Below are positions 35,048 through 42,947 of a stretch of 64,000 bases of DNA, piece after piece; the stretch's first letter is position 1; every line of letters begins with the position of its first letter. Source of the stretch: Rhodanobacteraceae bacterium (GTDB taxonomy: Bacteria; Pseudomonadota; Gammaproteobacteria; Xanthomonadales; Rhodanobacteraceae); assembly GCA_009996615.1 (NCBI GenBank), contig JAACZU010000003.1, positions 271,319-335,318 on the forward strand, written 5' to 3'. Under the pieces are notes generated by a model. That model was not told the origin of the DNA. It ran no database searches and worked only from the letters and a program-made list of their open reading frames with translations. A program made the position numbers and the translations under genes.

Positions 35048-35782
35048 CTACCCCTTGCGCCCGACGAAGCGGTAGTACGGCACGCGCGCCAGCGGCAGGT
35101 ATGGCACCGGCGCGCGCGCCTCGACCACGACGTGGTCGGGCAGCAGCGCGCGCAGCGTGGGCAGGTGCGCGGCATTCAGGCGCACGCCGTCGTGCGCGAA
35201 CCAGGCCGGCCAGAAGCGGCGCGTCAGCGGCCCATGCCGGGCACCCTCGTTGGCCTGCGGCGGCGGCGGCGAGACGTAGAAGTCGACCACGCCGAGCACA
35301 CCGCCGGGCCTCAGCATCGCGATCGCATTGGCGAGCGCGCCGCGCCAGTCCGGGATCATCGTCAGCGCATACGACAGGATCACCGCATCGACCGGTTGCG
35401 AGGGCTGCCAGCTCGTCGCATCGGCCTCGACCGCGTGCAGCTGCGGGATCCGCCGCGCGCGTTCGCGCGCCTGCGCCAGCAGCGGCGCGCACAGGTCGAC
35501 GATCGTCAGCGATTCGATCTGCGCCAGGCGCGCGCCGAAGAACTCCGCGTTGCGGCCGGTGCCGCCGCCGAGTTCGACCACGTGCGCGCGCGGCGGCAGC
35601 GGCAGGTCCGCGACCAGTTCGGCGCGGCCGGCCAGCAGCCGTTCGCGGAAACGGTCGTACTGCCCCGACTGCGGACCGTAGAACGCGGCCAATGCCTGCG
35701 CGTGCGAGCTGCCGCGCGGCATGCCGCGCAGCAGCCGCGCGAGCACGGCGGCGTCGCCCCTGAGCGCCTCAAGCCGGGACAT
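35048..35782 (-). CDS. btaB: Betaine-lipid N-methyltransferase BtaB
   Basis: The 244-residue product is a class I S-adenosylmethionine methyltransferase (motif I VVELGGGTGRNAEFFG, then SLTIVDLCAPLLAQAR). In the known pathway, BtaB adds three methyl groups to diacylglyceryl-homoserine to give the betaine lipid DGTS. The assignment rests mainly on context: its start overlaps the end of btaA by 14 bases, the same pairing as in Rhodobacter, and the divergent neighbour is plcP-like. Taken alone the sequence would be a generic methyltransferase. It has no signal peptide and should act at the inner face of the membrane. It could also methylate a related lipid. Confidence 0.8.
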   Translation of the reverse strand: MSRLEALRGDAAVLARLLRGMPRGSSHAQALAAFYGPQSGQYDRFRERLLAGRAELVADLPLPPRAHVVELGGGTGRNAEFFGARLAQIESLTIVDLCAPLLAQARERARRIPQLHAVEADATSWQPSQPVDAVILSYALTMIPDWRGALANAIAMLRPGGVLGVVDFYVSPPPPQANEGARHGPLTRRFWPAWFAHDGVRLNAAHLPTLRALLPDHVVVEARAPVPYLPLARVPYYRFVGRKG

Positions 35783-36962
35783 CGGCGATCACGAAGCCGG
35801 CGTAGGTGTGCACGCGGTCGTGCGGCTGCAGCGCGTCGGCTTCGGCGTCCATGAAGCGGAACGCGTCGCGCAGGCGCACCTGCTGCGGCCCGAGCCGGAT
35901 CGCGTCGAGCCAGGCCGGGCGCGCGTGCGCGCTGCGCAGCAGGATGCGCGCGCCGGGCGCGGCGCGCTGGCGGATCGCCTCCCACTCCTCGACCAGCGCG
36001 GCCGGGTGGTACGTGCTCATCCAGTCCATGTGGTCGAGCAGCACGAAGCGCGAGATCGCCGCCTCGTGCGCGCGCAGGAACTCGGTGACCGTGGTCGTGT
36101 GCAGGTGGATGCGCTCGACCAGGCCGGCCTTGAGGCGCGCGAAGTTCGCTTCCTTGAGGTATTCCGGGCAGCAGTCGCGGCGGTAGCGGCCGGTCATGTA
36201 GACGTGCCAGAAGTAGTTGTCGGCCAATGGCAGCTGGCGGAACACGTACTGCACCGCGCCGCGGATGAAGCCGGACACGCCCTCGTCGTGCTGCGCCTCG
36301 ACCAGCTTGCGCTGCGGGTACGGCACGCCGAGCAGGCTCATCACGAACTGGCGCGAGATGACCCAATTGACCGGCTTGCTCCACAGCTGCGGCGCGACGC
36401 GCGTGTCGTAGATCGCCTGCTGCTCGGCCACGTCGCGCGCGTCGAACAGGTCGGCCATCGCCGCGCGCAACTTCGGCCGCGCCGCGAAGTACGCACGCAC
36501 GCCGCGCGCGACCAGCCCGGACAGGCCGTGGAAATAGAAGCTGCCGCGGCGGCTGCTGAACCAGTGCGCGCGTTTGTCCCACCAGCCCTGCGCGAACGGC
36601 GACAGCTGCGCGCGCAGGTGCTGGCGGTAGAGGTCGGCGAAGCCGGCGTGGAAGCCTTCGCCGAAGATCGCGAAGTAGTCGTCGAACGCGAGCGTGCGGA
36701 TGCCGGCGATCTTCAGTTCCAGCAGCGCGTTCTGGCGCGGGTTCGCATCCACCGCATGCACCGCGCGCGGCGCCTCGAGCGCATAGTCGAGCGCGTTGCA
36801 GCCGGCGCTGGTGATGACCAATACGCTGTCGTCGGCTCCGAGCGCGAGCGCGCGGCGATCGACCGCCGGGTCTTCCCAGCAGGTGTTGTAGACCAGGCTG
36901 CGCGAGTAGATCGCGTCGAAGATCTTCTGGTCGAGCTTGTCGCGCAGGGTCGGAGTCGACAT
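35769..36962 (-). CDS. btaA: DGTS synthesis enzyme BtaA (3-amino-3-carboxypropyl transferase)
   Basis: The 397-residue product is a DUF3419 protein. BtaA moves the 3-amino-3-carboxypropyl group of S-adenosylmethionine to diacylglycerol, the first step of betaine-lipid synthesis. The conserved start IYSRSLVYNTCWEDPAVDRR, the SAM-site VLVITSAGCNALDY, AVDANPRQNALLELK, and the C-terminal RFVLLDHMDWMS are visible. Length fits BtaA (about 400). Its stop overlaps the btaB start by 14 bases, and it faces the plcP-like gene across 163 bp. The pathway is usually switched on by phosphate shortage. The enzyme could in principle use another acceptor lipid. Confidence 0.82.
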   Translation of the reverse strand: MSTPTLRDKLDQKIFDAIYSRSLVYNTCWEDPAVDRRALALGADDSVLVITSAGCNALDYALEAPRAVHAVDANPRQNALLELKIAGIRTLAFDDYFAIFGEGFHAGFADLYRQHLRAQLSPFAQGWWDKRAHWFSSRRGSFYFHGLSGLVARGVRAYFAARPKLRAAMADLFDARDVAEQQAIYDTRVAPQLWSKPVNWVISRQFVMSLLGVPYPQRKLVEAQHDEGVSGFIRGAVQYVFRQLPLADNYFWHVYMTGRYRRDCCPEYLKEANFARLKAGLVERIHLHTTTVTEFLRAHEAAISRFVLLDHMDWMSTYHPAALVEEWEAIRQRAAPGARILLRSAHARPAWLDAIRLGPQQVRLRDAFRFMDAEADALQPHDRVHTYAGFVIADVPA

Positions 36963-37125
36963 CGGATGGGTCGCAGCGGTCGGGACGCGCGCACGCTAGC
37001 CAGCCGATGTGACAGTCCTGTGTTGCCCGCGCCGGCCGGCGCTGTCATCACCGCGCAACGCCGGCGCAACGCGGCGGCGAAGGAAGCGCTCCACGCTGTG
37101 CCGGGTTTTCCAGCGGGAATGCGTG
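36963..37125. promoter_or_regulatory. Divergent btaA/plcP control region with Pho-box-like half-sites
   Basis: CTGTCAC on the minus strand (37009-37015, oriented toward btaA) and CTGTCAT on the plus strand (37042-37048, oriented toward the plcP-like gene) each match the repeated half of the PhoB box (CTGTCAY). Neither has a clear second half at the normal 11-base period. Control by PhoB is therefore plausible but not shown. Confidence 0.45.
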
Positions 37126-37929
37126 ATGAGGCGACTGTCGTTCCGCAGCGTGTTCGTGTCCGACGTGCACCTGGGCCTGGCCGACTGCCAGGCCGACTAC
37201 CTGCTCGACTTCCTGCGCTCGATGCAGTGCGAGCGGCTGTACCTCGTCGGCGACATCGTCGACCTCGAGAACATGGCGCGGCGGCCGTATTGGCACGCCA
37301 GCCACGGCGCAGTCGTCGCCGAGGTGCTCGCGCTGGCCGCGCGCGGCACGCGCGTGACCTACATCCCCGGCAACCACGACGCCGCGCTGCGCCAGCTGGC
37401 CGGCCAGCGCATCGCCGGCATCGAGTTCGCGCTGGACGCGGTGCACGTCGGCGCGGACGGCCGCCGCTACCGCGTCAGCCACGGCGACGAGTACGACAGC
37501 GCCACGGCCGTGCCGGCGTGGCTGCTGCGGCTCGGCGACGCGCTGCAGGCCTTCGTCTGCGCCATGAACCGCCGCTGCAACCGCCTGCTGCGCCTGTGCG
37601 GGCTGCACTACCGGCCGCTGTCGGTCGGCCTGAAGTCGCGCCTGCGCGCCGCGGTGCGCTACATCGACGCGTTCGCCGCACGCGTCGCCGCGCGCGCCCG
37701 CGCAGACGGCTACGACGGCCACATCTGCGGCCACATCCACTACGCGCAGCTGTACGAGCGCGACGGCGTGCTCTACCTCAACGACGGCGACTGGGTCGAG
37801 CACTGCACCGCGCTGGTCGAGCACCACGACGGCGCGCTCGAACTGCTGCACTGGAGCGAGCGGCGCCACACGCTGGCGCGCTGCGCGGCGGAAGCAGCCG
37901 CGCCGGCGGTGCTGCCGGCGGCGGCCTGA
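37126..37929 (+). CDS. plcP: PlcP-type phospholipase C (calcineurin-like phosphoesterase)
   Basis: The 267-residue product is a metallophosphoesterase with the full motif set: VSDVHLG (Asp13, His15), VGDIVDL (Asp43), PGNHD (Asn83, His84), SHGDEYDS (His119) and CGHIH (His203, His205). Its end, DWVEHCTALVEHHDG, is the pattern of PlcP-like proteins, which are commonly labelled LpxH-like. PlcP cuts phospholipids to diacylglycerol when phosphate is scarce, feeding BtaA. The position opposite btaA supports this. GGGA lies about nine bases before the ATG at 37126. True LpxH, a UDP-diacylglucosamine pyrophosphatase, is the alternative and would have a different start (FIADLHL). Confidence 0.8.
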   Translation: MRRLSFRSVFVSDVHLGLADCQADYLLDFLRSMQCERLYLVGDIVDLENMARRPYWHASHGAVVAEVLALAARGTRVTYIPGNHDAALRQLAGQRIAGIEFALDAVHVGADGRRYRVSHGDEYDSATAVPAWLLRLGDALQAFVCAMNRRCNRLLRLCGLHYRPLSVGLKSRLRAAVRYIDAFAARVAARARADGYDGHICGHIHYAQLYERDGVLYLNDGDWVEHCTALVEHHDGALELLHWSERRHTLARCAAEAAAPAVLPAAA

Positions 37930-37938
37930 ACCGCTGCC

Positions 37939-39966
37939 TCAGAGCGGCAGCGGCTCGTACACGTACACCGCCACGGTGCCGGTCGCGGTGCCGCCGCGGC
38001 CGTCGGAAACGGTGTATTCGAAGTAGTCCTGGCCAAACCAGCCGTGGTTGGACTGGTAGTGCACGGTGCCGTCCGGGTTGATGCTGACCGTGTTGATCGG
38101 GATCGGGCCGGTGTGCTCGACCGCGATCACGGTCAACGCGTCGCCGTCCGGGTCGGAAGCGGCCTGCAGCACCGGGATGTCGATGCCGGCGCCCTTCAGC
38201 ACGCGCACCGACAACGGTCCGGCGACCGGCGGCAGGTTCGGCGCGACGACGGTGACGTGCACGGTCGCGCTCGCGCTGCCGCCGCGGCCGTCGCTGATCG
38301 TGTAGGTGAAGCTGTCCGGGCCGAGGTAGTCCGGCGCCGGCGTGTACAGCACGTTCTGCCCACCGATTACCGCGCTGCCGTGCGCCGGCGCCGACACCGC
38401 GGTCACGCTGAGCGCATCGCCGTCCGGATCGCTGTCGTTGGCCAGCACCGGGATCGACTGGTCGACCGCGTTGCGGTTCACCGTCGCGGTGTCGTCGTTG
38501 GCGACCGGCGGGTGGTTCAGGTACTGCTTCGGGCCGAGCGTGGTCGTGCTGCTCGCGCGCTCGAAGCGGTACACGTCGACCGTGCGCTTGTGCTCGGCCG
38601 GGTTGCGCAGCGCGCGCTCGATCCACGCCGGCGGCGCCTTGACCGGCTCCTTGACCCATTCCATCACCGGCGCCGGTGCCGGCGCGGGCGGCGGCGGCGT
38701 CACGGTTTCCTCGATGGTCAGGAACTCGATGTCGACGCGGCGGTTCTTCTGGCGGTTGGCCGGCGTGTCGTTCGGGAAGCGCGGGTTGAGCTTGCCCTCG
38801 CCGCGCACGTCGATCTGTGCGGCGTCGATGCCGTGCTCGACCAGGTAGCGCCGGGCGGCCTCGGCGCGGCGCTCGGACAGCTTCTGGTTGTAGGCGACCG
38901 AGCCGATCGCGTCGGTGTGGCCGACGATGGCGACGCGGCTGACGCGGCTGGCGGAGCTGAGCCTGGCGATCAGCGCATCGAGCGCGGCGACCGCGTCCGG
39001 GCGCAGGTCGTGGCGGTCGAAGCCGAAGAACGCGTCGCCGTCGAGGCGCACCTCGTTGCGCACGACCTGCGGCTCGGCCGGCACCGGCGCGGCTTCCGGC
39101 GCCGGGCGCGCGACCTCGACCAGGCGGTACGGCTCGCGCGGCCGGTAGTTCTGGCCGATGTCGTAGCGCAGCAGCAGCCAGGCGCGCGTGTCGTCCTTGT
39201 CGACTTCGAACTCGCCACGCTTGCGCAGCGCCTCGCCGAACAGCGACACGCTGAAGCCGGTGTTGGCGATGTACTTGTCGAACCCGAGCGAGGCGGTCCA
39301 CTGCTCGGCGCCGTACCTGCCGCGTTCGTAGTCGAGGCCGCCGCGCAGGCGCAGCAGCGGCGCGTCGAAGTAGCGGCCGAAGCGCACGCCGACGCCGTTG
39401 TCGTAAGGATGCTCGAACAGCCGCGTCAGCGTGTCGATCGTCTGCGTCTGCGTGTAGGCGCCGTTCGCGTCGCTGCCATTGAGCTGCGTGACGTCGGTGG
39501 TCAGCGTCGTCGTGACCAGCCGCTCGCCGCTGGTCGCGTGCATCAGGTAGCCATCGAGCGAGAGATCGTCCTTCTCCCAGCCCAGGCCGAGCGAGAGCTT
39601 GCGGTCCTTCCACAGGCTCTGGTCGAACGCACCGAACGCCTTCAGCACGCTGGCCTGCTCGGGATGCTCGATCGCATCGGCGGCGCTGCCGCGCAGCCAG
39701 TGGTAACCGAGCTGCGCGCCGCCGGCGCCGCCCTGGCCGAGCCAGAGCTGGCCGACCCAGGCGTGCTCGTCGGTCTTGCCGAGGATGCCGAGCAGCTCGC
39801 CGAGCACGTCGCCGTGCTCGGTGATGCCGAGCGAGACGCGCGCGTTCGCGCCGACGTAGGTGAGCGGGACCGTCGCCTCGGCCGGCGGTGGCGGATCGGC
39901 GTGGATGAGGCCACTGGACGACAACACGAAGCCGATCGCGATCGGCAGCAACTTGCGGCGAGCCAT
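37939..39966 (-). CDS. OmpA-family barrel protein with two C-terminal Ig/cadherin-like domains
   Basis: The 675-residue product has a signal peptide (to about residue 23), a beta-rich N-terminal barrel of about 285 residues, an OmpA-type peptidoglycan-binding domain (FFGFDRHDLRPDAVAALD, VAIVGHTDAIGS, RQKNRRVDIEFL) and, after a Pro/Ala linker and a charged segment, two tandem repeats starting PPVANDDTATVNRNA and PPVAGPLSVRVLKGA with DSDPDGDALSVTAVS- and SDPDGDALTVIAVE-type stretches. The last two match bacterial cadherin-like/Big_9 domains and would bind calcium or other surface ligands. GGGAG precedes the ATG at 39966. Placing adhesive domains after the OmpA domain is unusual, since that part should lie in the periplasm. 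Confidence 0.8.
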   Translation of the reverse strand: MARRKLLPIAIGFVLSSSGLIHADPPPPAEATVPLTYVGANARVSLGITEHGDVLGELLGILGKTDEHAWVGQLWLGQGGAGGAQLGYHWLRGSAADAIEHPEQASVLKAFGAFDQSLWKDRKLSLGLGWEKDDLSLDGYLMHATSGERLVTTTLTTDVTQLNGSDANGAYTQTQTIDTLTRLFEHPYDNGVGVRFGRYFDAPLLRLRGGLDYERGRYGAEQWTASLGFDKYIANTGFSVSLFGEALRKRGEFEVDKDDTRAWLLLRYDIGQNYRPREPYRLVEVARPAPEAAPVPAEPQVVRNEVRLDGDAFFGFDRHDLRPDAVAALDALIARLSSASRVSRVAIVGHTDAIGSVAYNQKLSERRAEAARRYLVEHGIDAAQIDVRGEGKLNPRFPNDTPANRQKNRRVDIEFLTIEETVTPPPPAPAPAPVMEWVKEPVKAPPAWIERALRNPAEHKRTVDVYRFERASSTTTLGPKQYLNHPPVANDDTATVNRNAVDQSIPVLANDSDPDGDALSVTAVSAPAHGSAVIGGQNVLYTPAPDYLGPDSFTYTISDGRGGSASATVHVTVVAPNLPPVAGPLSVRVLKGAGIDIPVLQAASDPDGDALTVIAVEHTGPIPINTVSINPDGTVHYQSNHGWFGQDYFEYTVSDGRGGTATGTVAVYVYEPLPL

Positions 39967-40170
39967 GATGTTCTCCCGAGCGTTTGCGCTCATCCATGCG
40001 GCCGGCGCGGCGCCCACGGCCGCACACGCGGCCGCGGCCCGGCGTGCGCCGGCACCTGGTTCCAGACGGGATTCCCCTTGCGGCGCGGATTATCGCCCAC
40101 AAGTCCGTGCCGACAAAACGCGCGCCCGCACGGGGCGTATCATTCCCGATCCCCTTTCCGGAAGACTCCC

Positions 40171-41094
40171 ATGTCCCTCGCCCCCGCCACCCGCGCCCGC
40201 ATCGAGGCGCTGCTCGCCGAGCATCGCGTCGTCCTGTTCATGAAGGGCACGCGCCACGCGCCGCAGTGCGGCTTCTCCGCCGCGGCGGCGGACCGGCTGA
40301 ACGCGCTGCTCGACGACTACGCCTCGGTCGACGTGCTCGCCGACGAGGAGATCCGCGCCGGCATCAAGGAATTCGGCAACTGGCCGACGATCCCGCAGCT
40401 GTACGTCGGCGGCGAGCTGGTCGGCGGCGCCGACATCGTGCAGGCGATGTTCGATTCGGGCGAGCTGCACCAGGTGCTCGGCGTGACCGCGCCGGACCGC
40501 ACGCCGCCGGACCTGACGATCTCCGACGCGGCGGCCGCGCAGATCCGCGCCGCGCTCGCCGACGCCGGCGAGCTGAAGCTGTTCCTCGTCGTCGACGGCC
40601 GCTTCCAGCCGCAGTTCCAGCTGCGCGAGGCCGGCGCGAACGACATCGTGGTCGTCGCCAACGGCCTGGAGGTCCACTTCGACCTCGCCAGCGCGCAGCG
40701 CGCGCGCGGCGCGCGCATCGACTGGGCCAGGACGCCGCATGGCGAGGGCCTGGCGATCCAGCTGCCGCTGGCCTCGCCGGCGGTCAAGTCGATGGACGTG
40801 CACGCGCTGCGCCAGCGCCTGGCCGCCGGCGACATCACCGTGATCGACGTGCGCCCCGCCGGCGACCGCGCGCGCGCGCCGTTCGCCGGCGCCGAGGTGT
40901 TCGAACCGGAGACGCACGCGCGCCTGACCGGCCTGCCGAAGGACACGCCGCTCGCGTTCCTTTGCCACCACGGCAACTCCAGCCGCAGCGCCGCCGAGCA
41001 CTTCCGCGAGCACGGCTTCACCGACGTGTGGAACATCGAAGGCGGCATCGACGCGTGGGCGCGCGAGATCGATCCGAGCGTGCCGCGCTACTGA
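40171..41094 (+). CDS. Monothiol glutaredoxin / A-type-carrier-like / rhodanese fusion
   Basis: The 307-residue product joins three domains. Residues 1-105 are a monothiol glutaredoxin with the CGFS site (33-36), which carries Fe-S clusters with glutathione. Residues 113-200 look like an A-type Fe-S carrier (HesB/IscA), with DLTISDAAAAQIRAALAD and NGLEVHFDLASAQRARG, but without its cysteines, so it cannot bind a cluster in the standard way. Residues 208-305 are a rhodanese domain with the active Cys265 in LCHHGNSSRSAAEHF. Together this suggests a protein for sulfur or Fe-S handling in the cytoplasm. The start at 40171 has a modest GGAAG site. Confidence 0.85.
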   Translation: MSLAPATRARIEALLAEHRVVLFMKGTRHAPQCGFSAAAADRLNALLDDYASVDVLADEEIRAGIKEFGNWPTIPQLYVGGELVGGADIVQAMFDSGELHQVLGVTAPDRTPPDLTISDAAAAQIRAALADAGELKLFLVVDGRFQPQFQLREAGANDIVVVANGLEVHFDLASAQRARGARIDWARTPHGEGLAIQLPLASPAVKSMDVHALRQRLAAGDITVIDVRPAGDRARAPFAGAEVFEPETHARLTGLPKDTPLAFLCHHGNSSRSAAEHFREHGFTDVWNIEGGIDAWAREIDPSVPRY

Positions 41095-41102
41095 GCCGGC
41101 CC

Positions 41103-41224
41103 GGTAGGAGCGGAGCGGCTTCAGCCGCGATGCTTTGAGGGCCGAGGGCCGAGAAGCTCCTGTGGGAGCGCCGGCAGGCGCGATGCTCCTGGCGAACAAA
41201 GCATCGCGGCTTCCGCCGCTCCCA
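41103..41224. repeat. Dispersed palindromic repeat, family B (copy 2)
   Basis: The modules TAGGAGCGGAGCGGCTTCAG, TGTGGGAGCGCCGGCAGGCG and GCATCGCGGCTTCCGCCGCT occur here in the same alternating order as at 483-626 and 50836-51057. The element fills the space between the glutaredoxin-fusion gene and apt, both on the plus strand, and so would be part of a read-through transcript. Confidence 0.8.
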
Positions 41225-41255
41225 CCAGTCGCCTTTGCGCCGCAGCGATGGCACG

Positions 41256-41804
41256 ATGCCGCTCCCTACCGCCCGTACCCTGCCCATGCAGTCGCTGCAC
41301 GCACTGATCCGCGCCGTCCCCGATTTCCCCGCGCCCGGCGTCACGTTCCGCGACGTCACGCCGCTGCTCGCCGACGCGGCCGCGTTCGCGCGCTGCATCG
41401 AGCTGCTGGCCGAGCCGTGGCACGATGCCGGTGTGCAGGCGGTGTGCGCGATCGAGGCGCGCGGCTTCATCTTCGGCGCGGCGCTGGCGACGCACCTGAA
41501 GGCCGGCTTCGTGCCGCTGCGCAAGCCGGGCAAGCTGCCGCCACCGGTGGTGGCGATGACCTACGAGCTCGAATACGGCCGCGATGCGCTCGAGGCGCGC
41601 GCCGATGCGTTCCGCCCCGGCGAGCGCGTGCTGATCGTCGACGACGTGCTCGCCACCGGCGGCACGCTCGGCGCGGCGCGCGCGCTGGTCGAGCAGGTCG
41701 GCGCGACGCCGGTCGGCGCCAGCGTGCTGATCGAACTGGCCGCGCTGCCCGGCCGCGCGCGCTGGGGCGAGGCGCTGCCGCTGCACGCGCTGATGCGCTA
41801 TTGA
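41256..41804 (+). CDS. apt: Adenine phosphoribosyltransferase
   Basis: The 182-residue product joins adenine to phosphoribosyl pyrophosphate to make AMP. The signatures are VPDFPAPGVTFRDVTPLL, CAIEARGFIFG, LRKPGKLP, and the PRPP loop VLIVDDVLATGGTLGAA. The start is uncertain: ATG at 41256 gives a family-typical length, while ATG at 41286 (MQSLHALIR) also fits; neither has a strong ribosome site, and the TTG at 41235 is weaker. It is convergent with a gene for an AMP nucleosidase, which runs the opposite reaction from AMP to adenine. Confidence 0.93.
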   Translation: MPLPTARTLPMQSLHALIRAVPDFPAPGVTFRDVTPLLADAAAFARCIELLAEPWHDAGVQAVCAIEARGFIFGAALATHLKAGFVPLRKPGKLPPPVVAMTYELEYGRDALEARADAFRPGERVLIVDDVLATGGTLGAARALVEQVGATPVGASVLIELAALPGRARWGEALPLHALMRY

Positions 41805-41902
41805 GCTTCGCGCCGGAGCGCCGCGGGTGCGACCGGACTGGTACGCCCCGGCTGCGCCTCGTCGCGGGCATGGCCCGCGCCTACGAGATGGATGAGGGCT
41901 CC

Positions 41903-42016
41903 GTAGGGTGGGACGCAGCCGCGCGTAAGGGCGGGTGAAACGCAAGCTCTCCACGGCGAGTCCCACCGGAGCGTTTCGGTGGGACTCGCGCCTTCGGCGC
42001 TGCGGCCCACCCTACG
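41903..42016. repeat. Dispersed palindromic repeat, family A (copy 3)
   Basis: GTAGGGTGGGACGCAGCCGC at the left pairs with CGCTGCGGCCCACCCTACG at the right, with a second inner pair built on GAGTCCCACCG and CGGTGGGACTC. It lies between the convergent ends of apt (41804) and the AMP nucleosidase gene (42082), a gap of 277 bp that otherwise holds nothing recognisable. Confidence 0.85.
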
Positions 42017-42081
42017 ATCTGGCACGCCCCTGCAGCGCCTCGTCGCGGGCATGGCCCGCTCCTCCAGGGCAACCCCACGCG

Positions 42082-42867
42082 CTATTCGATGTCTTCCTCG
42101 AAGCGCAGGTGCTTGACGCTGCGGCCGTTGCGGCGCACGAGCTTGAGCGCCTCGATGCCGATCTTGATGTGCGCGTCGACGAAGCTGGCGGTGATCGCGC
42201 GGTCGCTGGCCTCGGTCTTGACGCCTTCCGGGATCATCGGCTGGTCCGACACCAGCAGCAGCGCGCCGGTCGGGATGTGGTTGGCGAAGCCGGCGGCGAA
42301 CACGGTCGCCGTCTCCATGTCGATCGCCATGCTGCGCGTCTTGCGCAGGTAGTCCTTGAACGCGGCGTCGTGTTCCCACACGCGCCGGTTGGTCGTGTAG
42401 ACCGTGCCGGTCCAGTAGTCGTGGCCGAGGTCGCGGATCATCGTCGACACCGCGCGCTGCAGCTGGAACGCCGGCAGCGCCGGCACTTCCGGCAGCAGGT
42501 AGTCGCCCGAGGTGCCCTCGCCGCGGATCGCCGCGATCGGCAGCACCAGGTCGCCGAGCGCGTTCTTCTTCTTCAGGCCGCCGCACTTGCCGAGGAACAG
42601 GCAGGCCTTCGGCGCGATCGCGCCGAGCAGGTCCATCACGGTCGCCGCGTTCGGGCTGCCCATGCCGAAGTTGATCATCGTGATGCCGTCGGCGGTCGCG
42701 TTCGGCATCGGCCGGTCGCGGCCCTGCACCGGTACGCCGTGCCATTGCGCGAACACGTCGACGTAATGGCCGAAATTGGTCAGCAGCACGTGCTGGCCGA
42801 AGTCCTCGAGGGGCGTGCCGGTATAGCGCGGCAGCCAGTTCGCAACGATCTCGTTCTTGTTCTTCAT
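42082..42867 (-). CDS. AMP nucleosidase (short form)
   Basis: The 261-residue product is a nucleoside-phosphorylase-fold protein with the features of the short AMP nucleosidases: GITMINFGMGSPNAATVMDL near residue 62, LFLGKCGGLKK, the substrate-binding RSMAIDMETATVFAAG (Met and Glu) and LLVSDQPMIPEGVK. It would split AMP into adenine and ribose 5-phosphate. It is about half the length of E. coli Amn. The neighbouring apt converts adenine back to AMP. The start at 42867 is a single ATG followed at once by conserved sequence. A different purine phosphorylase cannot be excluded. Confidence 0.85.
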   Translation of the reverse strand: MKNKNEIVANWLPRYTGTPLEDFGQHVLLTNFGHYVDVFAQWHGVPVQGRDRPMPNATADGITMINFGMGSPNAATVMDLLGAIAPKACLFLGKCGGLKKKNALGDLVLPIAAIRGEGTSGDYLLPEVPALPAFQLQRAVSTMIRDLGHDYWTGTVYTTNRRVWEHDAAFKDYLRKTRSMAIDMETATVFAAGFANHIPTGALLLVSDQPMIPEGVKTEASDRAITASFVDAHIKIGIEALKLVRRNGRSVKHLRFEEDIE

Positions 42868-42947
42868 GGCTGGCGATTTTCGCACACGCGGCAGCGCGCC
42901 GGTGGCGCACGCCGCATAATCCAGCCTCCGCCGCACGAGGACACGCC

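Noticed and set aside
37126..37929. True LpxH
   Set aside because: The start, the extra middle region and the DWVE-CTALVEHHDG end fit PlcP-type proteins better, and the neighbours are btaA and btaB. Kept as an alternative only.
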